Origin: Flavobacterium sp. KACC 22763 | GTDB lineage: Bacteria; Bacteroidota; Bacteroidia; Flavobacteriales; Flavobacteriaceae | DNA length: 64,000 bases | NCBI RefSeq assembly: GCF_028736155.1 | Contig: NZ_CP117879.1 | Span: 5,497,006-5,561,005, forward strand | Direction of reading: 5' to 3' | Part shown: positions 29,401 to 37,520 of the stretch, in pieces | How the letters are laid out: each line of letters begins with the position of its first letter | Position numbering within the stretch: position 1 is the first letter of the stretch | Position numbers and translations under genes: made by a program | The notes under the pieces: model-generated | The model's input: only the letters and a program-made list of their open reading frames with translations | Told to the model about the DNA's origin: nothing | Database searches by the model: none

Positions 29401-32400
29401 TCTTTAATACGTTTTGCATTTGCTGAAACGGGACTAATTACAATTTTATCTATTTTTTTCTTCTGACCATCAATTTCCTCAGTATATAAGGTTATTGCAT
29501 TTGAAAATTCCGCTTTCAAGTAAGTTTGTTCTAGAGAAAATTCGTCAGTCTTAGTTTTGCTAAAGCTTACAGGCATATATGATACTAATTTATCGCCATC
29601 ATTAAATGTGGCAGTATAAGCTGTAATTTTTACTTCTTTTGCCTGAGTGGTAAGCCTTAATTCAGGATCAATAGACGATTCTGGGAAAATGATTTCTAAT
29701 TCGTTTTCGTTTTTAAAAGTTAAAGATCTACGGTACCCAAAATTATTCTGATCAGCAGTAATGCTCATAAAATCACCACCTTCCATAGTGTAGTTGCCAA
29801 CAATTAAAGGAAGTTCTCCAATAAGTCTAAAAAACAATTTGTTTATTTTGTCAGCTTCATACTGCATTGGCACATAGTAACGCTTTCCAATTTGTTTGTT
29901 AAGGAAATCCATATGCTGTTTTTCAATTTCTGTTGATGAACAGAATAGTTTTGTAGACGTAATTCCTAATTGTTCAGGAACATGCCAGCCTGGTTCTGCC
30001 GCACTTAAAAACGAGAACGGGTTTGTTGCTAATACTCGAATAGAATCGTACTGATCAATTGCTTTTTGCCAATGTGCCCAAGGCAAATCTTTAACCTGAT
30101 TACGAGGCCCTTCTTTATTCTCTACAACAGCTTCAAACGGATTATAATCTACCCAAGCAGAGCCATTCCAAGATTTTAAATTGATCGATTTGATTCCGTA
30201 TTCATGCTTAACCTGTCGTATTTTTCTACCCGCTTTTGATGTTCCTTCAGGAGGCATCATGTCTGTATAGTTTTTAGGCTCAACCGTATATCCGCCAATT
30301 TTTTTGGCTAATTCAGTACTAGGTACTAATCCTTTAGCCGTTTTAATGTCGATATAAGTATCCAAAGGAATTACTGACGTAATAAACTCAGGTCTTGGCG
30401 TACCGTCTGGATAAAGTTTGTCTTCATCATAATTTTTTTCACCAGCAGATTTGAAATAATCCAAAGTAAATGCCTGGTTGGTCAACATATGAACCCCTTT
30501 AACATTTTCCAATGTTCTGTCATCTTCACCATCACCGACAGTTCCCTTTGGAAGCGGGCTGTATGGCGTACGATCAATAACTCGGTTAATGTCCCATTGC
30601 AGTTCAACAGTGAAGTTTTTACGTACCCTTACGAAAGCAATCTTCACACGAACACTCAGTTCTAGTTTGGCATAAATCAAGAAAGGTTTAAATGATTCTA
30701 CAGAGAATATGGTATCTAAAGCAATTTCGACATTAATAATCCACAGTTTAATCTGAATTCCTCCGCCAGCGCTAATGTAACCACCCATTTGAGGACGTTT
30801 GAACGAGATTTTTCCGCCCATCTCCAAATAAGCCCATAATTTAACTTTGGCTGGACCAAAACTCTGCTGTAATTTGAAATCTAATCTTGCTCCAGCTTCG
30901 ATACCTTGAGCAGAAATCATAATAAAAGATTTTGCTGTAAATAAGGTCAAAACTTCTGCTGTAATTGGATCATTTTTAGAGCCAAGATTTACATACCAAG
31001 GCTTCTGATTCTTGAAGAAGAATCCAGCTTCTAATAAGGCATGAAGCTTAATAATTTGTCCGCTGTCTTTAGGAATGCTGAAATCAGCCCCAGCTGCTAA
31101 TTCTAATGAATCGTCTCCAAAAGCAACCATGGCAAAGAACGGTGGATTACTCGGGTCATCTTCAATCAGTCCTAATCTTGAAGAAATAACATTCAGTCCC
31201 GCCTCAATATAAAACAGAGTAGGCAGAGACAATAAAAGCATGGCTCTCAATGACAATACATGTCCGCCATCAGCAACGGTTCCAAAAGTGGCTCCAGCTC
31301 CAATAGAGAATGGAGAATTGTACTGCATTGAATCTGGCGGGCCACTGAATTTTTTAATATTGATACCCGGCTTCGGATGTTTGTAATATTTATACCATGA
31401 ATCGTCTTTTGTTAATCCTACAGCTTCTTTCGTAGCGACATATCTAAATCCTAATAAACCTCTAAAGGCATTAATAGACAAGAATCCAAGCGGAATAGGA
31501 ACAGGCAATTCAATACTGGCATCAATTAAGAAGGCAGGATATTTAGGCATAAAACGCATGCCAACACTTCCAGAAATTTTCGCTTTTGGCAGTTTTAAAC
31601 CAACCTCACCAATAAATTCTTTAGATTTTCCAGGCTCAGGAAGCGAAATCATTCCGTGAATAATGGCCATAGCCGAAGCTTCTGTAGCGGTTCCTGGAAT
31701 AATTAAATCTACTTCAATAGTTTGGATTCTGATAAATGAATCTTTTGGACCTCCATCTGTAGAATAATAATATTTTACTCCTTCACCACGAGCATCAACT
31801 CCAAGCGGATTAATACTGATTGCTCCATCAAATCCCCAGAAATTATATTTACGGCCGTTAATTTGGGTTGAACCAAAGTTGATGTTCGTAACCGCCATTT
31901 GAACTGGACCTAAATTAACAGAAAGACTAATCGGAATAGGAATTGATCCTCCTTCGACTTCAATATTTCCATCGCTGTACACACGCAGTTTTTCAACCTC
32001 AAATCCTTTTCCTTTTAATAAACTTCCCATTAAAGTATCTTGAGGGAAAGAAACATAACAAGAAGTGCCTAAATAGTAATCGTCATCTTGTTTACCAAGT
32101 TCGAAACTGTGGAAATCAATATTTACAAGGTCAAAAAGATTTGCTTGCGGTTTATTATCTTTTGGGAATGAAGCAGTAAGGTTAAAATCTCCGTCATCAT
32201 ACAAATGTCCTTCAAGATTAACTTTTAATGGAGTGCCGTTTTTTTCTTTAAGTTTAGGAATTTCTAAAGCTCCTTTGATATTAGAGCTGACAACTTTATT
32301 TTGTTTGAAAGTAATATCAAATTTATTGAAGCCTACTTTGAATCCTTTTTTCTCAGAACCAATAGTTTTCCAAAGCGTATTGTCGTAAAGTTCGGTTACA

Positions 32401-33899
32401 AAGCTTTGATAATCTTTTGCTTCGGTAAAAACATAAGTGGTTGAATCATTAATAGTTGTTAACGATAAAGGATAATCAAATGCATAAGGCAAATTTTTAC
32501 TGTTCAATTCTTGTAAAAAGACAAGTAAAGATTGGTAATCAGCAATTTCTTTTTTATTAGCCACACCGTTTTCGTCCTTTTCGAACATGGTGATTGGGTA
32601 ATTAAAATTGAATTTGTCGTTGAAATAACTAAAAGTACCATTTGTACTCGGAACTGTTTCCAGATAAATATTTCCAGAAAGCCCACCTGTACCTATTAAT
32701 AAATCTGAAGCACCAATTTGTAGTGTTGGAGTTGTGCTTCCTGGAGTTTCAGGAACTTTATTAAACCATTTTGAAGGGAGAGTTACCGAAACAGCGTGAG
32801 CATATACTCCAACGAAATCATTTGGACGTCCGTCAGCATCGGCTTCTGAGATATTGGTTTTCTTGCTTAAATCGACTTTTAAAGTGTCTAATTGAAGAAG
32901 TAAACCCGTATTGCCAATCATGGCATAATTTGAAGGTGCAAGAGAGCCTCCCATTTCTAATTGATAGCCAATGCCTTCTTCGGTATCAGCATACAATTGC
33001 GCTTGACCAAATATAAATATGGATTTTTCAGTGCCATTACCATAATCAGCCCCATTAGAAAGGACAGGTTTTAAGATGTTTCTTGGAAACTCAATACCGG
33101 CGCTTAAAGCTAAGGTTGCTTTCGCTTTTGGAGTAATAATTCTTTTAATGTGAGCTTCGATTCCGTCTGGAGCTACAATGTTGTAGAAATCTTGTAATTT
33201 TTGTTTGATTTCGTCTAAAGTAAAACCATTTCTAGCAATGTAAATTCCGAAAAGTAATAACGGAATCGATTTGGTAAAAAGAGGATTCGTATTGATTACA
33301 TCAATAACACTTTGAATAGATTGCTCTACATTTTCTGGAAATTTTAATTCCTGATATGTAGGATCACTGCTAACTTCATCAAATGTATTAATATCAGCTA
33401 AAAGCTGTTCATATTTTGTTTTTCCTTCTTGAGCTTCTACAAAAATATTCATCATATGAGCTACAACCTGTTCTTCGCTGATGCGGAAAACCTGAAGTCC
33501 TACAGTATAAAAATCCTCCATAGAAAAGGAGAAACTGCTGGCGCTAAATGTTTTTAAGAAAGCCAGAATTTCCCACTGATATTCTAACGTAATGGGAAAT
33601 GATGATATAGAAGAATCATTGTCTTTTAGATCTGGATTAAGAACCAAACCTAGACCAAAAGGGAGGGGAAGGGCCAATTTTGTACTTGAAACAATATCAA
33701 GACTGTAAAAGGCAGAATCACCACGATATCCTTTTGAATATTGTAAATTTTTGTAATGAATTTTATCAAAAATGGAGTTCAAGCCATCTTCGACAAACGA
33801 TAAGAATTCAGGTAAATCGTCTACAGTAATTATCTCGGACAATCTCGGATAATATCGTGCTGTAGGAATTGGAATCGCAGGAATTGGATTAGTTGGCAT
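26481..33899 (-). CDS. Giant beta-rich protein of unknown function (2472 aa)
   Basis: This is the largest gene in the window and the first of the ~26 kb run. Residues about 250-1100 are long amphipathic beta strands rich in G and P (GEVGLKLPKAKISGSVGMRF; ALLEAGFFFKNQKPWYVNLG; GYISAGGGIQIKLWIINVEI). This suggests an extended sheet, beta-solenoid or barrel, and I tentatively recall similar stretches in DUF6603-type proteins. Residues about 1560-1850 contain short repeated strands that could be a propeller. The C-terminal ~500 residues include ordinary beta domains. No signal peptide, RHS repeat, transmembrane helix or known toxin motif is visible. An operator-like palindrome lies 269 bp upstream. 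Function unknown. Confidence 0.78.
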   Translation of the reverse strand: MPTNPIPAIPIPTARYYPRLSEIITVDDLPEFLSFVEDGLNSIFDKIHYKNLQYSKGYRGDSAFYSLDIVSSTKLALPLPFGLGLVLNPDLKDNDSSISSFPITLEYQWEILAFLKTFSASSFSFSMEDFYTVGLQVFRISEEQVVAHMMNIFVEAQEGKTKYEQLLADINTFDEVSSDPTYQELKFPENVEQSIQSVIDVINTNPLFTKSIPLLLFGIYIARNGFTLDEIKQKLQDFYNIVAPDGIEAHIKRIITPKAKATLALSAGIEFPRNILKPVLSNGADYGNGTEKSIFIFGQAQLYADTEEGIGYQLEMGGSLAPSNYAMIGNTGLLLQLDTLKVDLSKKTNISEADADGRPNDFVGVYAHAVSVTLPSKWFNKVPETPGSTTPTLQIGASDLLIGTGGLSGNIYLETVPSTNGTFSYFNDKFNFNYPITMFEKDENGVANKKEIADYQSLLVFLQELNSKNLPYAFDYPLSLTTINDSTTYVFTEAKDYQSFVTELYDNTLWKTIGSEKKGFKVGFNKFDITFKQNKVVSSNIKGALEIPKLKEKNGTPLKVNLEGHLYDDGDFNLTASFPKDNKPQANLFDLVNIDFHSFELGKQDDDYYLGTSCYVSFPQDTLMGSLLKGKGFEVEKLRVYSDGNIEVEGGSIPIPISLSVNLGPVQMAVTNINFGSTQINGRKYNFWGFDGAISINPLGVDARGEGVKYYYSTDGGPKDSFIRIQTIEVDLIIPGTATEASAMAIIHGMISLPEPGKSKEFIGEVGLKLPKAKISGSVGMRFMPKYPAFLIDASIELPVPIPLGFLSINAFRGLLGFRYVATKEAVGLTKDDSWYKYYKHPKPGINIKKFSGPPDSMQYNSPFSIGAGATFGTVADGGHVLSLRAMLLLSLPTLFYIEAGLNVISSRLGLIEDDPSNPPFFAMVAFGDDSLELAAGADFSIPKDSGQIIKLHALLEAGFFFKNQKPWYVNLGSKNDPITAEVLTLFTAKSFIMISAQGIEAGARLDFKLQQSFGPAKVKLWAYLEMGGKISFKRPQMGGYISAGGGIQIKLWIINVEIALDTIFSVESFKPFLIYAKLELSVRVKIAFVRVRKNFTVELQWDINRVIDRTPYSPLPKGTVGDGEDDRTLENVKGVHMLTNQAFTLDYFKSAGEKNYDEDKLYPDGTPRPEFITSVIPLDTYIDIKTAKGLVPSTELAKKIGGYTVEPKNYTDMMPPEGTSKAGRKIRQVKHEYGIKSINLKSWNGSAWVDYNPFEAVVENKEGPRNQVKDLPWAHWQKAIDQYDSIRVLATNPFSFLSAAEPGWHVPEQLGITSTKLFCSSTEIEKQHMDFLNKQIGKRYYVPMQYEADKINKLFFRLIGELPLIVGNYTMEGGDFMSITADQNNFGYRRSLTFKNENELEIIFPESSIDPELRLTTQAKEVKITAYTATFNDGDKLVSYMPVSFSKTKTDEFSLEQTYLKAEFSNAITLYTEEIDGQKKKIDKIVISPVSANAKRIKEIRNEIAALFDDTYDERSGETEITLTDPIKITKYNSLMTELTNLKLDAGNENPNAESNPNALTFTHYYGYNGRALYDFDKVIKFKDSYVVTFHPKENPKTTILLHVNSDGAIIGERLINGIVTSLQVVNDHLLVTQALNAEQCKGIGEATIDLDFIIGCSSPIAATAIVEMDEELNPILGTQYLNTYSLGFNKILPLANNDLLWINNTSSTETQISWIKGSDRTVVYRSKVNGEAVKVLQYNENEFSLITKDKKVIRLGVNNVSKVISVTDTKVISTTDVVEIVDAIIANNKTLLSVKLSNDKFALAQIDGDTLSLVKNDNIFDSAIYLSNQTLNDHSVVAYNTHYLFVLNETLTQARLIKRESNVTDASIIHIQNEPSVNEILMLSSKPKEKGVYFSLFNDTFNNCSLHPAEQVSVTNSTTTLTNGSVNYSALDLINGLDFRRSIRKSNIITTDAVICSNLVNTEDPELNYTTCIQRVDWFSKEEYYHNKTILDIPAVAEQLQAMKNAVETTVQPIWRPNTTYCLDFTLTDTVDDNKKNPVEFKYYYGFKTLGPVGHFPVKDPEAIDPQNPPAKNELTALSKSPLTSLRNYLDYNRSYPNADGSLLQSKPSFYGSEQCDISLFFTSTYTSHMFKNWAEYETERPEIKGKLNLFIKDPLTDLLIEYPIKPLVEGQEEIAYPQPIEKDNSEEWTDDNDPRIPLGVRMLNNFIEDPSKTRCALVLGNPLKPKSLKYKTTLTNLKPSKLYTVLVNNFFDGAQIGISSESKNILVHQFGFQTSRYEDFKEQVQSYFVDKEKTKEALYDVNVNLDQERIDALHYLIAPKTDTATNALSDSMATKYQHLFDRATEGILKLSPLDPAQGTEVNRIIDTNTGATIALLVRNPEPFNIPKIPLEEIQDTISVLDELGNPISGYSVLHSKDYSQALIMHSSKIISGIENLKIRFKYKMWNNEGSGPLTNTIDTQILPLYNTNL

Positions 33900-34167
33900 A
33901 TTCTAATTTTGTTTTTGACTTTAATTTTGTTCGTATTCAGAATGATTAAATTGTAGTTAGATCTAACCAATCTTTGGGGTGTAAATGCATAATTTTTTTA
34001 GGGATTTTTCTAAGCAGTTGGAACAATTTATTCCCTTAATATTTTTTTCAAAAGACTTTGTTTTTAAGAGGTTTTTATACTCTTTTTTCTTTTGACAGTG
34101 TAAAGATGAGCCTAAAAATGGAGCTTAAAAAAGAGCTGCTTAGCGGTTTAACATGAATGTTCTAGGG

Positions 34168-34185
34168 CTTTACAGAGTTGTAAAG
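34168..34185 (-). promoter_or_regulatory. Late-regulon palindrome, site 1 (giant operon)
   Basis: CTTTACAGAGTTGTAAAG has perfect 7-bp arms (CTTTACA/TGTAAAG) around GAGT. With the upstream TCTAGGG it is identical over 23 bp to the site in front of the lysis cassette. It lies 269 bp upstream of the 2472-aa start. Confidence 0.7.
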
Positions 34186-34286
34186 AGAGTGGATATAAAT
34201 AGGGTAAGTTTGTAGAAAAATGATTAAAGAGCAGGAGATTTAGTATTTTTTAAGTTTTCGATTAAGCTTTAAAATATATTTTTAAT

Positions 34287-34316
34287 AAAGCTCAAAGATT
34301 TTTGTCTTTGAGCTTT
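34287..34316 (-). terminator. Terminator of the fibre cassette
   Basis: AAAGCTCAAAGA and TCTTTGAGCTTT form a perfect 12-bp stem with a 6-nt loop, 52 bp beyond the 492-aa gene stop. Read on the - strand it is followed by ATTAAAAATATATTTT. The core CTCAAAGA/TCTTTGAG is shared with the terminator at 36173-36205. Confidence 0.85.
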
Positions 34317-34368
34317 CATATTTACTTTTAAGAGAATTTCTACCTTCTAGGATTTGAGATTTCCAGTT

Positions 34369-35847
34369 TTATAATTTTAAGAAAAGAGATGAGAAATTAT
34401 CAAAAATTGAACGACATTCAGCATTGTTACGATTAATATTTGTAGGATCGTTAAACTCGCAAGAAATCCTATACTCTAAAGATATAGAGGCATTGCTAAA
34501 TTTTATGTAATTACCGTTTAGTGCTTGTAAATAATATTGATTAAAATTTTCTTGCGAAACATTTCCATAATTATCATAGGCAAGTGATGAAAAACTCAAA
34601 GATGATGATGCTGGGTTACCGTTGATTACTGCAAGATTGGTATGTAGGGCTATTTCACAATTTCGAATCGACTGATTTGTTTGTATATCTGTTCTTTTGG
34701 AAGAATACAATTTAATGTACTGATTCCCTCCGAATGTGCAATCATTACCCTTTAAAAACACTTCAAAAGTTATTGAGGCAGGTGGTGTAAGGGTTTCGTA
34801 TGACGAATTTTTTATATGATATTTGTCAAATGTTTTAAAAAGAAAATTTGCAGAATCAGAACTGCCTAAAGCATTTGAAGGCAGCGATACTGTTTTAACA
34901 CTAGTACTATTGATTGAAGAATTTAGAAAAGCCGTTTGCGTAATTGATGATTTCCATGTTGTAGCGAGAAATTGGTCAATATTAATATCATTTGTGGTTA
35001 ATAAGCTTGATCTAACTCCGTTATGAGTTTCCCATAATTGACCATTTATATCACGTTCAATTGCTCCATTTTGAGGAACAATTGTTAATACTCCATTAGG
35101 AATCACTAGAGGAGCAACAGTTGCAGTACCTGGGGCGGTTGTTACAAAATCATTTAATAATGCAACTGTCCCTGATTTATTTGGAAGATTAACATTGTTA
35201 TTTTGTGTTGAAGATATAAAACCAAGCTGTGTATAATAACCATTTGAATTAAACATTCTAATAGTATTCCAACCGTATTGAACTTTATATGTACCATATC
35301 CAGCACTAGTTAATTGAGCAATTATCATGTCTTCAAGTATTTGTGTTGAATAAATATAATTGCCGGTGCTGTTATTTACTTTTATACCAAGTTTGAAAGT
35401 CCAGATTGCAGTTATTGTCTGAGATTGTTTCTTAACCCACTCCCACCAGTTAAACAATTTAGAACGACTAATAACTTTTTTATCTTCAGTTACCGTTGAT
35501 GCTATTTGGGTTTCTGCATCTGTTGCTAATGATGCAGTAAGCTTTGTGTTTTCTAAAGTTTTTCCCATTTCAGCCGTCAGTGCTTTTGTTGTTCCTCCTG
35601 TTGTAAGATCATTCACTAAAGAAGGAGGAGATACATTGACATTATCAATCATATCTTTTAATACCTTTCCTTGTCTGGCATCTAAAGCTTTTCCTTCGGT
35701 GGTACAGTCAAGGGCATTGTAACTTTCGACTTGAAGATTGTTTGCATCGCTAAATTCTAATTCACCATTCTGATTTGTTTTTAAAATTTTGTTTGGCTGA
35801 TTTTTTTCTAAATCCGCCACTCTGATTCTGTTGTGATTTGTACTCAT
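34369..35847 (-). CDS. Tail-fibre-like protein in a stand-alone cassette (492 aa)
   Basis: It begins with the shared module MSTNHNRIRVADLEKNQPNK and the fibre motif CTTEGKALDARQGKVLKDMI, repeated as TTGGTTKALTAEMGKTLENT. A middle part resembles phage fibre shafts (QTITAIWTFKLGIKVNNSTG; NNVNLPNKSGTVALLNDFVT). The C-terminal ~200 residues, after LATTWKSSITQTAFLNSS, are an unrecognised beta domain. Unlike the other fibres it is monocistronic, with its own upstream palindrome and own terminator. It looks like a self-contained cassette inserted between the toxin and giant units. No secretion signal. Confidence 0.8.
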   Translation of the reverse strand: MSTNHNRIRVADLEKNQPNKILKTNQNGELEFSDANNLQVESYNALDCTTEGKALDARQGKVLKDMIDNVNVSPPSLVNDLTTGGTTKALTAEMGKTLENTKLTASLATDAETQIASTVTEDKKVISRSKLFNWWEWVKKQSQTITAIWTFKLGIKVNNSTGNYIYSTQILEDMIIAQLTSAGYGTYKVQYGWNTIRMFNSNGYYTQLGFISSTQNNNVNLPNKSGTVALLNDFVTTAPGTATVAPLVIPNGVLTIVPQNGAIERDINGQLWETHNGVRSSLLTTNDINIDQFLATTWKSSITQTAFLNSSINSTSVKTVSLPSNALGSSDSANFLFKTFDKYHIKNSSYETLTPPASITFEVFLKGNDCTFGGNQYIKLYSSKRTDIQTNQSIRNCEIALHTNLAVINGNPASSSLSFSSLAYDNYGNVSQENFNQYYLQALNGNYIKFSNASISLEYRISCEFNDPTNINRNNAECRSIFDNFSSLFLKL

Positions 35848-36020
35848 TTTTAATTAATTTTACGGGTTTTTAATAATTTACAGGCTTTTAATCGGGCTTA
35901 TAGGGGCTTACCGTAATGCATTCAGATAAATGTGTTACTTACAAACAGTTGTTGATTTTGGATGATTGCAAGTAATCTGAATGTTTAAAAATTGTGTTAG
36001 TGGCGTCACAATAGGTTTTA

Positions 36021-36038
36021 TTTTACAGAAGTGTAAAA
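36021..36038 (-). promoter_or_regulatory. Late-regulon palindrome, site 2 (fibre cassette)
   Basis: TTTTACAGAAGTGTAAAA has 7-bp perfect arms around GAAG, with the same geometry as the sites at 34168 and 45905. It lies 174 bp upstream of the 492-aa fibre start. Confidence 0.65.
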
Positions 36039-36172
36039 CAAAGAAATAAGGTTTGTATTGGCTTAGATATAGCCAATAGTAGGGTAAGGAAACTTATGGT
36101 TTTAAGTTTCCAGAGTTTTTAAAATGTATTTTTTTGGAGTTTAAGAGATTTGGTTTTCTCTTTTGATTTTAA

Positions 36173-36205
36173 AACAACTCAAAGATTTTTTGTCTTTGAG
36201 TTGTT
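36173..36205 (-). terminator. Terminator, probably the original end of the lysis/toxin unit
   Basis: AACAACTCAAAGA and TCTTTGAGTTGTT form a perfect 13-bp stem around a 7-nt loop. The nearest upstream - strand genes are the transposase and, beyond it, the immunity gene. The hairpin probably closed that operon before the LRR and transposase genes were inserted. A T-rich tract follows on the + side also. Confidence 0.78.
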
Positions 36206-36261
36206 ATTATTTTTTGTAAATCTATTTTAAGACAAGATAGGTACAAAACAATCTTTGCGGG

Positions 36262-36313
36262 CACGGATTGCAAATCCGCGCTATCGTTGCTGAGATAAAT
36301 CTGCACGATCGGG
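36262..36313. repeat. REP-like palindromic sequence
   Basis: CGGATT-GCA-AATCCG forms a hairpin, followed by ATCTGCACGATCGGG at about 36299-36313. Almost the same string, ATCTGCGCGATCGGG, lies at 38127-38141 on the other side of the LRR and transposase genes. The pair therefore brackets the inserted segment. Confidence 0.6.
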
Positions 36314-36401
36314 TTTTCTTTTGAAAAAACTTACAAATGTGTTGTTCAAAAATTATTTAATTTATAAACTTGCATACAATAATTGACATTTTAAAGAAAT
36401 A

Positions 36402-37211
36402 ATGGTAAAAAATACATTTAGAACGCAAAAGAAGAAGACAGTTTTGATAAGGATAATAATCTTTTCTGTAATGCTTACAATTGCAAATATCAGTTATAGC
36501 TGTTTTAAAAAAAATGACCCACCTCCAGTATACGCCGAAATACCAGATGCAAATTTTAAAGCTTATTTAAAGACAATAGTTCCATTGGCTTTTACTCCTG
36601 ATGGTAAATTCATTTCAAATCATTCTTCTGTTGCTTCATATGATGGAGTAATAAGTGTTAGAAGAAAGAATATTACATCTTTATCGGGAATCGAATATTT
36701 TACATCTTTGACTACATTGGATTGCTTTGATAATAAAATTTCAACTTTAAATCTGAGTAAAAATAAGGCTTTGACAAAAATTTATTGTATTCATAATAAA
36801 TTAACGCAACTTGATTTAAGTAAGAATACAAATTTAACAGAATTAAATTGCAGTAATAATCAACTGAAAACTCTTGATCTAAGTAAAAACTATAATTTGA
36901 CTGATCTTATTTGCTATAATAATTTAATCACAACTCTTAAGTTTGAGAATAATGAAGTTTTGAGGAACATTCACTGTGCCTATAATAAACTTACTATTTT
37001 AGATGTAACTAAAAATAAAGCATTAATTGAGCTTAATTGTATCAATAACTTACGTAATACTATTGTTATTATTAACCCTAATAAATTATCGAGACTTTAT
37101 ATAGATAGTTTCATCATATGTAATCATCCTAGTATTAAGATTTTCAAAGACCGAGGCGGTAATTTATTTGGCACTTTTTCTGAAATACTCCCGCCATTTA
37201 CTTGCCCATAA
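36402..37211 (+). CDS. Leucine-rich-repeat lipoprotein
   Basis: This is one of two genes on the + strand inside the accessory locus. The 269-aa product has a basic start, a hydrophobic segment and a lipobox-like NISYSC near residue 34, so it is probably exported and lipid-anchored. Residues about 85-230 are regular ~21-residue leucine-rich repeats (LTTLDCFDNKISTLNLSKN; LTELNCSNNQLKTLDLSKN; LTDLICYNN). It resembles the internalin-like LRR proteins common in Flavobacteria. REP-like sequences lie on both sides of it and the transposase gene, so it probably arrived as part of an insertion. Codons look ordinary for the host. Ligand unknown. Confidence 0.8.
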   Translation: MVKNTFRTQKKKTVLIRIIIFSVMLTIANISYSCFKKNDPPPVYAEIPDANFKAYLKTIVPLAFTPDGKFISNHSSVASYDGVISVRRKNITSLSGIEYFTSLTTLDCFDNKISTLNLSKNKALTKIYCIHNKLTQLDLSKNTNLTELNCSNNQLKTLDLSKNYNLTDLICYNNLITTLKFENNEVLRNIHCAYNKLTILDVTKNKALIELNCINNLRNTIVIINPNKLSRLYIDSFIICNHPSIKIFKDRGGNLFGTFSEILPPFTCP

Positions 37212-37247
37212 AACTAGAAAATGATGAGTTATTAGCATTTTTATTTT

Positions 37248-37520
37248 TTAATTTATTTGTAAATTTTTATTTTTTAGATATTTGTATCTGTTAAATTCTT
37301 TTTCGATTTGATCAATATGTTCACTCATAATATTAAATGCGTCAATATTATCATTTGGAAATTGAACAGACATAAAAGATCTGAAATCGTCTCTTACACC
37401 CTTTAATGAAAGTATATTCTCGAATTCAGTAAGAACTTTAATTTTGTTTTTTATAGTTTTTGCCCCCTGCTGGCGCGAGCGTCTCGCTCGTGCACACACA
37501 GGAAAGTCAATTAATATCAA
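37248..37520 (-). pseudogene. Possible gene remnant joined to a REP sequence
   Basis: A 90-codon frame is open here, but its first ~25 codons are the REP palindrome itself (FPVCARARRSRQQGAKT) and it overlaps the transposase stop. Only the last ~65 residues look protein-like (LTEFENILSLKGVRDDFRSF..., acidic and helical). I read this as the 3' end of a disrupted gene. It could also be an orphan immunity-type fragment. Function unknown. Confidence 0.3.
37463..37492. repeat. REP palindrome, left copy
   Basis: The GC-rich sequence contains CTGGCGCGAGCG and the hairpin CGAGCG-TCT-CGCTCG. An inverted copy differing by one insertion and one substitution lies at 38094-38122, on the other side of the transposase gene. 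The GC content stands out sharply from the surroundings. Confidence 0.85.

Larger units (their letters stand above)
33900..34368 (-). other. 469-bp control region between fibre cassette and giant operon
   Basis: This gap holds, in the direction of - strand transcription, the terminator of the fibre cassette (34287-34316), the palindromic site at 34168-34185, and a ~270-nt leader to the 2472-aa gene. A weaker palindrome-like copy, CTTTTGACAGTGTAAAG, lies at about 34089-34105. The leader just downstream of the palindrome resembles the equivalent stretch in front of the lysis cassette. No ORF of note. Confidence 0.6.
35848..36401. other. 554-bp region with palindrome, two hairpins, a terminator and a REP-like motif
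   Basis: From the fibre gene outward it contains: an inverted repeat CATTCAGAT/ATCTGAATG (35919-35983), the regulon palindrome at 36021-36038, a hairpin TTGGCT/AGCCAA (about 36058-36076), a 9-bp stem GGAAACTTA/TAAGTTTCC (about 36088-36111), the terminator at 36173-36205, and the REP-like sequence at 36262-36313. After that comes the promoter region of the + strand LRR gene, where I see no clear promoter. Confidence 0.55.

Noticed and set aside
20616..33899. Tc toxin (TcA/TcB/TcC) homologues, suggested by size.
   Set aside because: No RHS repeats, no TcB-type YD repeats and no TcA-like helical shell or channel pattern were seen. Only the size and the link with lysis genes are similar.
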